The translations under genes were made by a program, and so were the position numbers. This document shows, in pieces, positions 6,686 to 16,273 of a stretch of 64,000 nucleotides of DNA. The notes below the pieces were generated by a model that saw nothing but the letters and a program-made list of their open reading frames with translations, did no database searches and was not told the origin of the DNA. Numbering within the stretch: the stretch's first letter is position 1; every line of letters begins with the position of its first letter. The DNA is from Deltaproteobacteria bacterium (GTDB lineage: Bacteria > Myxococcota_A > Polyangia > GCA-2747355 > JADLHG01), in the NCBI GenBank assembly GCA_020848905.1, contig JADLHG010000038.1, positions 1 through 64,000 on the forward strand. The letters are read 5' to 3'.

Positions 6686-8854
6686 TCACGCGCCCCGCAC
6701 CACGAGCGAGGCCACCTCCCCGAAGACGGGGTGGAAGTGCGCGGGCAACCCCCTCTCGAGCCTCTCGACGAGCTCGGCGATCGGCCCCTCTCCCTCGCGC
6801 GTGACCAGCGGCCACCGCAACACCAGATCGTTGATGCCTCGCCGCACCAGCCCCGCATCGATCCGCACCCGGCCCGTCGTCCAGCCGGTCGCCACGGAGA
6901 TCGTCCCGCACGCCTGCCCGTTGACCAGCACGCCCACGCTCCGCGGCGACGCGTCGCGGTGCGAAGCGGGTGACAGCCGAAGGGTGATCTCGGCCTCCAG
7001 GGTCTTCCCCCCTTCCGTCGGCAAGAAGAAGCTCGAATCGGGCCACCACGCGCGAAGCGCGAACGGCGCACCGATCGTCCCGCCGTGGCTCGTACGGACC
7101 ACCGAGTCGCAGTAGAATTCGTCGGCCAGGTCCAGGCCATCGCTCCGTCGCCCGTGCGTCGTACGGAGCACGGCCTCAACGATCTGCTCCCCGGATCGCC
7201 CGTGGCGCTCGAGGGTCCGCAGGATGGCGCGGATGGTCGGCCCCGACAGCTCTCTCAGCCCATAGGGCTTCGTGCTGAAGCCATACGGCGAGCCGTACAC
7301 CCGCCGTGCCCCACCGGCCAATACCGGCGAGCACCGCGCCAGACGCGCGAGCGCGAAGTCGACCATCGTATCCAGGATGCTCGGCGAAAGCGTCACGGCC
7401 TGCTCGAGGAGGAAGTCGGCCAGGTCTCCGCGGCGCGCCCGGCTATTCAACGCGTCCACGTTGTGGCTCGCCGCGTGAAGATACGCGCGAGCCCGTAGCT
7501 CCGCCGACGGCGGGTTGAGCGCAGGACCGTGCTCGAGAACCTGGCGCCACTCGACCTCCCTCTCGTCGGTGCTGCCTGCGGCCCGAAGCACCCCGGCGGC
7601 CACCGCCGCGGCCGTGACTCGAAGACCCTCGTAGGACATGTGGCAATAGTCGAGAAAGAGCCGCCGCCCGGGCACCGGTCCGCCCGTGTACTCGGCAAAG
7701 ACCTTCGGCAGGTCGACGCGCGTCCAGCCATCGAGCGCCTCGCTCTCGCGAAAGATCGCGGCCTGCTCCTCGATGAGCCGCGCCGGAAACTCGATCGTCG
7801 CGTCCCACCCCGACGCCGCTGCATCTCGCCGAAACGCGCGCTCCGCCTCGTCCCACTGGCCGAGCCCGAGCAGGGCCCGCCCGAGGAGATGCTGGCTCGA
7901 GGCGCACATGCCGCCGTCCAGCTCGATCATCCTCTCCGCGAGCGACACCACCTCGCGATACTCGCCGGCCGCGAGGAGATCCTGCCCCTTCTGGTAGAGC
8001 GCATGCCACGCCGCCGTGCCGCCCCCCGGCAGCCAGCAGACGGGCTGCCGCGCCTCCCAGTCCGCGAGGTTGTCCTCGGGAATGACGAAGACCCCCTTGA
8101 TCCCCGCCACCGTGACGATCTCGTTCAGGTTGTGGATCGTATCGTCCGAGTAGGTCGCGGAGCGCCGCACCATGGCGCGGGCCAGCTCCGGTATTCCGCC
8201 CTCGCGCACGAATTCGGCGTGACCTTGCGCCGAACTCACGTCCAGATGGGCGTGGGTCCGAATGGGCCAGTTATTGCCCGTCATGAATACCATGATATCG
8301 GGCTTCAGCTGCAGAGCCTCGAGGGCGATCTCCACCGTGCCGGAGGGCGTCTGCGCTATGCGCGTAAGATCGATGATCTCAAAGATGCCTGGCCCACGCA
8401 GCGCCTGTAGCTGGTCTTCGATCAGCGAGGCGAGCGTCCGCTCGGGCAGGTGAAAGAGACCGGCTGCTGCCGACTCCCCGAAGTAGCAGACGCGAATCGG
8501 CAAGGGCCCACGCCGGGGGTACAGAGTCTGCCGGCAAGACCAATCCTCGTCGCAGTTGATATGCGGCTCGTACGATCGCTCGAAGCGCAGCTCGCCATCC
8601 TCGCCCCGAACGGGGTTCCAGATGCCGATCGGCGTGGCCTCGTCCTCCTCGGACGACGACGCCTCCGGGCCCGAGCTCGCCACGTCGCCCCCACCGTCCC
8701 CCTCTCCGCTGGCGGGCAGACCCTCCATCGGCGGGCTGGTCAGCGTCCCCGTCGCTTGCAGCAGGCGTACCGTCCGGAGCCCATCCGGACCGGTGAGAAG
8801 TCCCGCCAGCGCCTCACAGCGCTGGCGTCGAGGGTCCTTGTTCGTCTCGTCCAT
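6686..8854 (-). CDS. SGNH/GDSL-type hydrolase with TPR-like segment, paralogue 1
   Basis: 722 residues. SGNH blocks are visible: FGES (Ser128) as nucleophile block, TGNN (Asn194-195) as block III, and DYCH (Asp402, His405) as the Asp/His block. Residues ~280-345 look like a TPR pair (AGEYREVVSLAERMIELDGG), inserted between blocks III and V. A Ser/Glu/Asp-rich linker fills ~45-75. The family usually acts as an esterase or acyl/acetyl transferase; the substrate is unknown. It follows the carbamoyltransferase gene by 25 nt, and the same pair occurs at 28778-32740 and 38851-42818, so the two enzymes probably act on the same molecule. No signal peptide is visible, suggesting a cytoplasmic place. 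Confidence 0.75.
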   Translation of the reverse strand: MDETNKDPRRQRCEALAGLLTGPDGLRTVRLLQATGTLTSPPMEGLPASGEGDGGGDVASSGPEASSSEEDEATPIGIWNPVRGEDGELRFERSYEPHINCDEDWSCRQTLYPRRGPLPIRVCYFGESAAAGLFHLPERTLASLIEDQLQALRGPGIFEIIDLTRIAQTPSGTVEIALEALQLKPDIMVFMTGNNWPIRTHAHLDVSSAQGHAEFVREGGIPELARAMVRRSATYSDDTIHNLNEIVTVAGIKGVFVIPEDNLADWEARQPVCWLPGGGTAAWHALYQKGQDLLAAGEYREVVSLAERMIELDGGMCASSQHLLGRALLGLGQWDEAERAFRRDAAASGWDATIEFPARLIEEQAAIFRESEALDGWTRVDLPKVFAEYTGGPVPGRRLFLDYCHMSYEGLRVTAAAVAAGVLRAAGSTDEREVEWRQVLEHGPALNPPSAELRARAYLHAASHNVDALNSRARRGDLADFLLEQAVTLSPSILDTMVDFALARLARCSPVLAGGARRVYGSPYGFSTKPYGLRELSGPTIRAILRTLERHGRSGEQIVEAVLRTTHGRRSDGLDLADEFYCDSVVRTSHGGTIGAPFALRAWWPDSSFFLPTEGGKTLEAEITLRLSPASHRDASPRSVGVLVNGQACGTISVATGWTTGRVRIDAGLVRRGINDLVLRWPLVTREGEGPIAELVERLERGLPAHFHPVFGEVASLVVRGA

Positions 8855-8879
8855 GGGAGTATTCCTCGAGCTGCTCGGC

Positions 8880-10646
8880 CTAGAAGAAGGAATAGATGGT
8901 GGGGCTGATCTCCCCCGGCGCCTCTCCCACCATCGGAGAGTAGTTCAGCGAGCGCAGAAGCGGCCGCCACTCGGCGGGCAACGCCCCGCGGTCGACGATG
9001 AAGTCCTCTAGCACCACGGCATCGATGTCCGAGTTCGCCATGCAGCGCAGCGCATCGTCCGGAGTGCAGACGATCGGCTCCTTCCGCACGTTGAAGGAGG
9101 TGTTCACGATCATCGGACACCCGGTCCGCCGATGGAAGGCGTCGATCAAGGCCCAGTACCGCGGGTTGTCCGAGGCGGAGACCGTCTGCGGACGCGCGGA
9201 ACGGTCGACGTGGGTCACGGCCGGCACGTCGATCTCGGAGGTCACCTGGCAGGTCTCGAGCATGAAGGGGGAACGATGATCGAGCGCGAAGTGCTTCTCG
9301 GCCTGCTCCTCGAGCACGCTGGGCGCGAAGGGGCGGAAGGCCTCCCTCTTCTTCACGAGCTGATTGAGACGTTCGCGCATGTCCGCGACCCGCGGATCGG
9401 CGATGATGCTGCGCGCCCCCAGCGCCCGCGGGCCGAACTCCATCGCTCCCTGAAACCAGCCGATCACCTGCCCTGCGACCAGCCGGTCGACGACCGCCTC
9501 GAGCAGCTCGGCCTCCCGCCCGCGGAAGTCGAGGGCCGGGAGCTCCATGTCGGCCAGGATATCGGCCACGCGCTCCGAGGAATACGACGGGCCGAGGTAG
9601 ACGTGCGCCAGCCGTTCTCCCGAATGTCGGCGGCCCGTGAGCTTGGCGTGGGCGAGGGCCGCCGCCCCGAGGCACGCGCCGGAATCTCCGGCCGCCGGCT
9701 GCACGAAGAGCCGCTCGAACGGCCCATCTCGCAGAACCCGACCGTTGGCCACGCAGTTGAGCGCCACTCCCCCCGCCATGCAGAGATTCGGCGAGTCGAC
9801 CTTCGACCGCAGGTACTGCGCCTTGGCCAGCAGGACCTCCTCGAGCACGACCTGCATGCTGCGCGCCACGTCGTGGTGAAACGGCAGAATCTCCGACTCC
9901 GGGGCGCGCGGCGGCGTTCCGAACAGCTCCGCCAGGGCATCCGAGAACATGCGCGACTCGCGGAGGAAATCGAAGTAGCGCATCGAGAGCGCGTACTGAC
10001 CGTCCGGTCCCTCGGTGATGAGCTCGCGCACCTGGTCCACATAGCGCGGCTCCCCGTAGGGTGCGAGCCCCATGACCTTGTACTCGGCGCTGTTCACGCG
10101 AAAGCCGAGATATCCCGTAATTGTGCTATAAAGCAAACCCAAGGAATTCGGGAAATCGACCTGTTCGAACAGCTCGACGCGCGCGCCGTTTCCTCGCCCG
10201 TAGCTCGTGGTCGCCCACTCGCCGACGCCGTCGACCGTGAGGATGGCGGCGTCCTCGAAGCCCGAGTAGAGGAAGCTGCTCGCCGCGTGCGAGAGGTGAT
10301 GGTCGAACAGCTCGATGGGACCCTCGTAGCCCAGGCGCTCCCGTATCTCGAGCTCCGGGCGCTGCGCGTCGAGCCAGGGGAGCGACGGATCGCCGCCGAC
10401 GGGCATGCCCGTCCAGAGCTGCCGCGAGAGCTTTCTCGCCGGCAGCTCATAGTAGGCGATGCAATGGAGGTCCTGAATGCCGATGCCGCCCGCCTCGAGG
10501 CAGAACCGGAAGGCCGCCAGGGGGAGACTGGAATCGTGCTTGATGCGCGAGAAACGCTCCTCCGCCGCCGCCGCTATCAACTCACCGTCGCGTAGCAGGC
10601 AACAGGACGCTTCGTGATAGTAGGCGGAAATGCCCACGACGTTCAT
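8880..10646 (-). CDS. NodU/CmcH-family carbamoyltransferase, paralogue 1
   Basis: 588 residues starting MNVVGISAYYHEASCC; the start agrees with both paralogues. The N-terminal Kae1-like ATPase part shows DHHLSHAAS (residues 115-123) and DGVGEW, typical metal and nucleotide sites of the O-carbamoyltransferases NodU and TobZ; the C-terminal YrdC-like part includes EFGPRALGARSI. The family makes carbamoyl-AMP from carbamoyl phosphate and ATP and moves the carbamoyl group to a hydroxyl. A peptide substrate would be new to me; conserved Tyr or Ser of the precursor could be targets (inference). Its stop lies 25 nt before the SGNH hydrolase start. Confidence 0.85.
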   Translation of the reverse strand: MNVVGISAYYHEASCCLLRDGELIAAAAEERFSRIKHDSSLPLAAFRFCLEAGGIGIQDLHCIAYYELPARKLSRQLWTGMPVGGDPSLPWLDAQRPELEIRERLGYEGPIELFDHHLSHAASSFLYSGFEDAAILTVDGVGEWATTSYGRGNGARVELFEQVDFPNSLGLLYSTITGYLGFRVNSAEYKVMGLAPYGEPRYVDQVRELITEGPDGQYALSMRYFDFLRESRMFSDALAELFGTPPRAPESEILPFHHDVARSMQVVLEEVLLAKAQYLRSKVDSPNLCMAGGVALNCVANGRVLRDGPFERLFVQPAAGDSGACLGAAALAHAKLTGRRHSGERLAHVYLGPSYSSERVADILADMELPALDFRGREAELLEAVVDRLVAGQVIGWFQGAMEFGPRALGARSIIADPRVADMRERLNQLVKKREAFRPFAPSVLEEQAEKHFALDHRSPFMLETCQVTSEIDVPAVTHVDRSARPQTVSASDNPRYWALIDAFHRRTGCPMIVNTSFNVRKEPIVCTPDDALRCMANSDIDAVVLEDFIVDRGALPAEWRPLLRSLNYSPMVGEAPGEISPTIYSFF

Positions 10647-10763
10647 GGTTGGGTCTCTCCGCACCTCGCGGGGAGGTGCCTCGCGGGCCTTGGGGCCCAG
10701 CTCTCGTTCGACGTCGTTTGAGTCGGATGATCCTCGGGCAACTCCTCGAGGCTGTCAACTCGA

Positions 10764-13292
10764 CTAGAGGAGCCCCCACAGGTCGACCTTCAGCAGGCGC
10801 CACGCCGGCCGGAACAAGACCTTCGCCAGCGGAACCGGCTCGAGGACGATCTCGGCGCGACCGGTCATCCCCCCCACCAGCGCCAGCGACTCCGGGTTGT
10901 TGACGGGGCAGCGGGTCTCGAAGACGCGCCCGTAGCCGCGGGTGGCCGTCGCCTTCTGACCCACCTCGTTGACCGCACACTCCACCGTCTGGTCCGACGG
11001 CAGGGCCCAGAGCTTGAACCGCACCGGCGCGCCGACGTGCACGTCGGCGACGTCGTCGGCAGGAGCACGCAAGATGGCCTTCATGCGCCGGGCATCGGCA
11101 ATCTCGAAGAGCCCCTCGCCGCTACCCACCCAGCGCCCCACGAACTCGGCGGGTCGCACGGTCAGGACCCGCCCGCCGATCGGCGCACGCACGACGCTGA
11201 GCTGGATCCGCCGCAGGAGCACTGCCTCCTCCACGTCGGCGCGCGCGAGCTCGGCGCGCAAGCCGAAGATCTGCTCCCGGGGAGCCTTCGCCGCCACCGT
11301 GCGCAGGCGCGCCACCGCCTCCCCGATGAGGTTCTCGCTCGAGGCGAGCTGCCGCCGCGCCACCATCTCCGCCTCTTGCGTCGCCCCACCCGCCGAGGCC
11401 AGCCTGCGCGCCCGCTCCCACTCGGCCGCGGCATAGCGCGCCCGGGTTTCTTCCAGCGCCACGCGCGCCCGCGCGACCTCCAGGCGAGGGCGCACCGCGC
11501 CACGCTTCGCCTCCTCGAGCTCGAAGCGAACGATCTGACGGGCCGCACGCACGGCCGCGAGCTGCGCCTCGAGCTGCGACGTATCCAGCCGCAGGAGCGG
11601 CTGCTGCCGTGCGACGGCCTGCCCTTCGGCCACGTAGACCTGCGCCACCCGGCCCGGCTCGCTGGCCCGCGCCATCGCGTGCGCCCCGGGCTCGAGCGTC
11701 ACCGGCGCCTTCACCTTCACGCTCCACCGGACGAGCCCCATGATCGCCACCGGCGCGCCCAGGATGAGGACCAGTTGCACCAGGTGCGCCGGACGGAAGA
11801 AGGCTCCGAGGTTGCTCCGCAGGGTGCTCCAGAACATTCGCGCGAGCGGGAGGATGATGCCACCGACGGACCCGACGATGATCCCCGCGCTGATGGCCAC
11901 GCCCCACCCCCCGAGGTTTGCCACGAGATAGACGCAGATCACGCCCAGCACGAAGGAGATGAGGATGTAGAGGCGCCAGAGCGTAGCGGGGATCTGATAC
12001 GCGACGTACAGGGCGCGGATCGCCCCGCTCACCGGCGGCAAGATATTCGTTCCCGTGAGCAGGGAGATGAGAGCAGCTTGCGCGTAGCCCGCGGCCTCCT
12101 GGTAGAGGTTCGGCCGGCGGAGCAGATCCATGAGGATGTAGTAGCCGTCGAGCTTGATGAAGGGGACGAGGTTCAGCAGCGTTTGCAGGGCGGCAACTGC
12201 CGCCACCACCGCACCGATCGTTCCGGTGAAGGTCCCGGGAGCCGAGACACGCCAGAGGATGGTCCAGAGGGAAGTCATGAAGCAGTCGCTGATGATCCCC
12301 GCCAGCGACACGAAGACGCGGTTTCGGCGCGAGAAGAAGTAAGCGTCGCTCACGTCGCAGTAGGCCACCGGAACCATGTAGACGAAGGCCATCCCGATGG
12401 ACTTGACCGTGCCACCGAAGTGCTTGCACGCCAGGCCGTGGGACATCTCGTGAAGGAACACGGCGACGGTGAGGTAGATGACGGTCGTCACCCCGACGGT
12501 CGAAACCCCGAGCGCGGAGACACTCTGCTTGATCTCCTCGGTGTTGGCCAGGAGGATGGCGACCCCCGTCACGACGGTGCTCGCCCATACGAGGAGAAAG
12601 GCAGGCGAGAAGACGAAGCCCCCGATCAGCCCATCGAGCCGCGTCAGGAACCGATCGGGGTTGAAAAGTGCGCGCCGAGTGGCGCCGGCGAACTCGCTCT
12701 TGCCGGCCGACGATGCCCGAATCGTCAGGCACGCGCGCTGGATCGCATCTCGGAAGCGCTGGGCCCGCGCGTTCTTCGGGAAGCGCTCGAGCACCCGATC
12801 GAAGCAGCCGAGGGCGCGCTGGGGATCGTTGCTGTGGAGAGCCTCGAGCCCCTCGGCAAAGAGGCTACGCTCCTCGGATCGATTGGTTCTCCGGTCGGAC
12901 GCCTCCCGCGACGCCCGGCGGCGCTCCGTGGTCCCGATCGAGAAGCCCTCCTTGACGAGGTCCTTGCGCGCGATGGCGGCGATACGGGCCTGGATCTCGG
13001 GGCTGCGGTAGTTGATGGCTGTCACCACCATCAGCTGGTTGCGTCGCAAGACGTCGACGAACTCGGCGACGTCTGTGACGTCAACCTCGACCTCGAAGCT
13101 CTCGGACAGGTCGCGCGCCACCTCCGCTATCGACCGCGTGCCGTCGAGGCGATTCAGAATCTCGATCTGGAAGAAGTTGAACTCGAAATAGCGATCGAAG
13201 ATGGGGTCCTTGACGATGTGCACCCCCTCCACATCCTGTGAGGCTCGGATGATCACGTCAGGACGCAGTCTAGGGCGATACGTCCGCGCCAC
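10764..13292 (-). CDS. PqqD-like / M50 metalloprotease / HlyD fusion
   Basis: 842 residues, GTG start. Residues ~1-92 form a PqqD-like winged helix (FFQIEILNRLDGTRSIAEVA); a TPR-like segment follows at ~150-190. Membrane helices begin near 225, with HEMSH at 281-285 (HEXXH zinc site of site-2-type M50 proteases) and FIKLDGYY as the third-ligand region. The last ~280 residues are a HlyD-like adaptor (VAEGQAVARQQPLLRLDTSQ; coiled coil; APIGGRVLTVR). Such M50-HlyD fusions occur beside bacteriocin clusters as putative peptide zinc metalloproteases. It could cut the leader and pass the product to the periplasm. Within the left operon, upstream of the carbamoyltransferase. Confidence 0.85.
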   Translation of the reverse strand: MARTYRPRLRPDVIIRASQDVEGVHIVKDPIFDRYFEFNFFQIEILNRLDGTRSIAEVARDLSESFEVEVDVTDVAEFVDVLRRNQLMVVTAINYRSPEIQARIAAIARKDLVKEGFSIGTTERRRASREASDRRTNRSEERSLFAEGLEALHSNDPQRALGCFDRVLERFPKNARAQRFRDAIQRACLTIRASSAGKSEFAGATRRALFNPDRFLTRLDGLIGGFVFSPAFLLVWASTVVTGVAILLANTEEIKQSVSALGVSTVGVTTVIYLTVAVFLHEMSHGLACKHFGGTVKSIGMAFVYMVPVAYCDVSDAYFFSRRNRVFVSLAGIISDCFMTSLWTILWRVSAPGTFTGTIGAVVAAVAALQTLLNLVPFIKLDGYYILMDLLRRPNLYQEAAGYAQAALISLLTGTNILPPVSGAIRALYVAYQIPATLWRLYILISFVLGVICVYLVANLGGWGVAISAGIIVGSVGGIILPLARMFWSTLRSNLGAFFRPAHLVQLVLILGAPVAIMGLVRWSVKVKAPVTLEPGAHAMARASEPGRVAQVYVAEGQAVARQQPLLRLDTSQLEAQLAAVRAARQIVRFELEEAKRGAVRPRLEVARARVALEETRARYAAAEWERARRLASAGGATQEAEMVARRQLASSENLIGEAVARLRTVAAKAPREQIFGLRAELARADVEEAVLLRRIQLSVVRAPIGGRVLTVRPAEFVGRWVGSGEGLFEIADARRMKAILRAPADDVADVHVGAPVRFKLWALPSDQTVECAVNEVGQKATATRGYGRVFETRCPVNNPESLALVGGMTGRAEIVLEPVPLAKVLFRPAWRLLKVDLWGLL

Positions 13293-13319
13293 TATCCCAC
13301 TCCGCTTCGAGCACGGGGC

Positions 13320-14993
13320 TCAGAAAACGAACTCCACGCGCATCCACCGCATCAGCCTGCGCGTCGCCAGGTGCAGCACCGATCGCTTGCCGCAGTATAT
13401 CTTGGCATTCCCGGTCATCTCGGGCTTGAGAATCTCGCCGGGATTGTGAAGCTCGCTGACCACCCGCATGCTGTTGACGAGCTGACCGACCTCGACCTTC
13501 TGGCCGATCGAGACCACCTTTCCCCAGAAGCTGCGCTCGGGATAGCTTCGTACCTTCACTTCGACGGGAAGGCCCACCCTGACCGCGTCCAGCTCCCGCT
13601 CCGGGACCTGGATTTCCGCCCTCATCACCGAGGTGTCGACGATCTCGACCAGCGGATCCCCGACCCGCACCTGGATGTTCTCCTTCTCCTCCATGCGCGG
13701 CGTCACGACCCGCCCGTCGATGGGGCTCGTCACAGTGGCCCGGCCGAGCTGGAGCTGTCGGTAGCGGAGCTCGGACCGGTATTGCTCGATCTCCGTCTTC
13801 TTGGCGTCAATCGTCTCGCTTCGGTTTCCCGCGAGGAGGAGCGCCAGGGCGGCGCGCGCCTCCTCGAACTCCCGCCGACGCACGGCGAGGTCACGGCTCG
13901 CGGCCTCGAGGCGCTCCTTCGAGACCAGGCTCTGGCTGGCCAGACGCCTGTTCCGGGCCTCGGTGAGCTGCGCGAAGCGCACCTCGGTGGCCTTGGTCGC
14001 GACGACCTGGCGCGCTTGCGCGATCTCCTCGCGCCGCGCCCCTTTCTGCAGCCGAGCGAGCTCGGCGGTCGCCCGCCGGACGCGCGCCCGCAGCTTGTCG
14101 ATGTCCGACCGCAACTCGCGGTCGTCGAGCTCGACCAGGCGCTGGCCCCGCTTGACCCACTGCCCCTCGCGCACGCCGACGGCTCGAATGAGCCCATCCA
14201 GCTGGCTGCGCACGACCGTGCGGTGCCCCGGGATGAGCTCGCAGGGCTCGTTCACCCACAGCCGGAAGGGGGTCAGCGCCGCCGCGCCGACCAGCAAGCC
14301 GAGCACTCCCACGGCCACAGCGAGCCGCACGAGCCGGCGCCTGCGCCGCGAGACGACGGCCTTGAGGACCTCCTCGTCCTCCTCGTCCTGCTCACTGGGC
14401 TCCCCGGCCTCGTCGGCCTCGCCCTCCCCCGGCGCTTCGGTGGGGGGCTGCTCCGTTGGCACCTCCCGGGAGCCTTTCGCCAGGGCGCCCTCCGGCACCT
14501 GCTCCGACTCCTCGGAGAGGTCGGCAAACGAAGCGCTGGCCGAGGAATCGTCTTCGACCGGAAGGGGAGGGGGGGCAACGCGCGCCCCCGCCGGAGCGAG
14601 CGGCCACCCGCGAACCTCCGTCCGCTCGTCATCGACCGGATCGGCGTCCCCGGGGAACCACTCCTCGGGAGACATTCCCGGGGCCAGGCCGCCGCGCGGC
14701 AGGGGCACCACCACGCTGCCGTCGTGCACGAGCAGCTCGAGCGAGCGCAGGGTGGAGACGAGATTGTCCAGCTCGTCGACCGAGACGCGGACACGGAGTC
14801 GATCTCGCGCCTCTCGGGTGATCTCCTCCAGCGAGCGTCTGCCGTCGAGGAGCTGGAGGATCTGATACTGCTGGCTCGAGAAGGTCGCGGCACCAGCCAT
14901 GCCGCTGCAGCTCACCTTAACCAGACCTTCCGCGGATCCACGAAGGGGTTGCACCAGCAGGTCTGGGCGCAACTGAGGTCGCTGAGCGGCCAT
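13320..14993 (-). CDS. HlyD-type adaptor with N-terminal PqqD-like domain, second copy
   Basis: 557 residues from the ATG at 14993; the frame is open further upstream but that stretch overlaps the SufS gene. PqqD-like domain at ~5-95 (SSQQYQILQLLDGRRSLEEI), an acidic low-complexity linker to ~212, a basic RRRRR patch, a membrane helix at ~222-242, then barrel-sandwich and coiled-coil parts as in the paralogue at 1278-2948 (both share ERSFWGKV/RV and EREL(D)AV motifs). The M50-HlyD fusion follows 27 nt after its stop. Likely partner of the TolC channel at 21454-23022. Confidence 0.85.
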   Translation of the reverse strand: MAAQRPQLRPDLLVQPLRGSAEGLVKVSCSGMAGAATFSSQQYQILQLLDGRRSLEEITREARDRLRVRVSVDELDNLVSTLRSLELLVHDGSVVVPLPRGGLAPGMSPEEWFPGDADPVDDERTEVRGWPLAPAGARVAPPPLPVEDDSSASASFADLSEESEQVPEGALAKGSREVPTEQPPTEAPGEGEADEAGEPSEQDEEDEEVLKAVVSRRRRRLVRLAVAVGVLGLLVGAAALTPFRLWVNEPCELIPGHRTVVRSQLDGLIRAVGVREGQWVKRGQRLVELDDRELRSDIDKLRARVRRATAELARLQKGARREEIAQARQVVATKATEVRFAQLTEARNRRLASQSLVSKERLEAASRDLAVRRREFEEARAALALLLAGNRSETIDAKKTEIEQYRSELRYRQLQLGRATVTSPIDGRVVTPRMEEKENIQVRVGDPLVEIVDTSVMRAEIQVPERELDAVRVGLPVEVKVRSYPERSFWGKVVSIGQKVEVGQLVNSMRVVSELHNPGEILKPEMTGNAKIYCGKRSVLHLATRRLMRWMRVEFVF

Positions 14994-15052
14994 ATCTCCC
15001 GTCTGACGACGTGTGTAAGCGGAGGATATCACATCTCCGGGAGGCGCAACGG

Positions 15053-16273
15053 CTAGCGGGTCGGCATGAGCTGGCCGACCACCTCCTCGAGCGCGTCCGC
15101 GACCCGATCGATCTCCTCGAGCGAGTTGTAGAAGTACGGTGCGAACCGAACCGTCCCGCCGTGACCGCGCGCCGAGAGGTACGGGTGTGCGCAGTGATGC
15201 CCCGCCCGCACGCAGATCTTGAACCGGTCGTACAGCATGCGAGCGACCAGGTCCTCCCAGCGCGTGCCCTGCTGCGCGAAGGTGATGCTCGTGACCGCGG
15301 ACCTGCGCCCTTCCCACTCGGCCTCGAGCCGGACGACCTGAGGAATCCGCGCGAGCCTTTCCGCGAGCCTCGCCCGGAGCTGCTCTTCGTGCGCCTGGAG
15401 CCGCGCCCAGCCGAGGCCTTCCAGGTACTCCGCCGCGCGAGCCAGCCCGAGCACCTCGGGGATAGGCGGCGTACCGGCCTCGAAGCGTGTGGGGATCCCG
15501 CGCAGGGTGTAGCCGTCGGAGGAGACGCGCTCGACGACCCCACCGCCCAGCCACGGCGGGGCGAGGCGTTCGAGCCACTCGAACCGCGCCGCGAGCACTC
15601 CAACGCCGAAGGGCCCCACCATCTTGTGGCCCGAGAGAACGTAGAAGTCCCCGCCGAGCGCAGGCAGGTTACCGCCGTAGTGCGGCACGTACTGCGCCGC
15701 ATCGATCAGCACCGGAATGCCCTGCTGGCGCGCTGCTGCAGCGTACTCGGCGACGGGAGGGACCACGCCGCTGGCGTTCGAGCAAGCAGTGAGCGCCAGG
15801 AGCCCCACCTTCTCCCGGCGCAGGAGGTCGGCCAGCGCGTTCGCGTCGCAGCGCGCCGGATCGAACCACACGACCCGATGGCGGGACATCCAGGGCAGGA
15901 TGTTCGCGTGGTGCTCGTAGAGCGAGAGCGCGACGGCCTGGCCGGCCCCGAGCTCCAGCCCCGCGGCCACGAGGTTGATCGCCGCGGTGCACCCCGCCGT
16001 GAAGACCACCTCGGCCGCCTCCATGCCCAGGAAGCGCGCCACGGTCGAGCGCGCCTCTTCGTAGGCCTCGCTCGCCAGCTGCGAGTGCAGGTACTTCGCG
16101 CGGTGCACGTTTGCCGAGAGCCTGACGTAGAAGTCCGTCATGGTCTCGAGCACCACGCGAGGCGTCAGCGACGTCGCAGCGCTGTCCAGGTAGAGGACCT
16201 GCGCCCCATCCTCCCGCTCGGTGAAGAACGGAAAATCGCCGCGAACGTCGTCAGAGAGCTGGCGAGGAAGCAT
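15053..16273 (-). CDS. SufS-like class V aminotransferase / cysteine desulfurase, paralogue 1
   Basis: 406 residues. PLP lysine in SGHKM (Lys217), the DAAQ aspartate that contacts the PLP ring, EHHAN, and RAGHHCAHP with Cys361 at the place of the SufS persulfide cysteine. Length and motifs fit group II cysteine desulfurases, so it can plausibly release sulfur from cysteine as an enzyme persulfide. Its start codon overlaps the end of the adenylating enzyme by 23 nt, a sign of coupled translation; the same overlap recurs at 36960-36982. Related class V enzymes act as lyases or epimerases, so desulfurase activity is likely but not proven. Confidence 0.85.
   Translation of the reverse strand: MLPRQLSDDVRGDFPFFTEREDGAQVLYLDSAATSLTPRVVLETMTDFYVRLSANVHRAKYLHSQLASEAYEEARSTVARFLGMEAAEVVFTAGCTAAINLVAAGLELGAGQAVALSLYEHHANILPWMSRHRVVWFDPARCDANALADLLRREKVGLLALTACSNASGVVPPVAEYAAAARQQGIPVLIDAAQYVPHYGGNLPALGGDFYVLSGHKMVGPFGVGVLAARFEWLERLAPPWLGGGVVERVSSDGYTLRGIPTRFEAGTPPIPEVLGLARAAEYLEGLGWARLQAHEEQLRARLAERLARIPQVVRLEAEWEGRRSAVTSITFAQQGTRWEDLVARMLYDRFKICVRAGHHCAHPYLSARGHGGTVRFAPYFYNSLEEIDRVADALEEVVGQLMPTR

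Noticed and set aside
9132-10595. Long + strand open frame opposite carbamoyltransferase 1 (and similar long frames opposite many genes)
   Set aside because: Typical shadow of GC-rich coding DNA; no recognisable domain and the opposite strand codes for a conserved enzyme.
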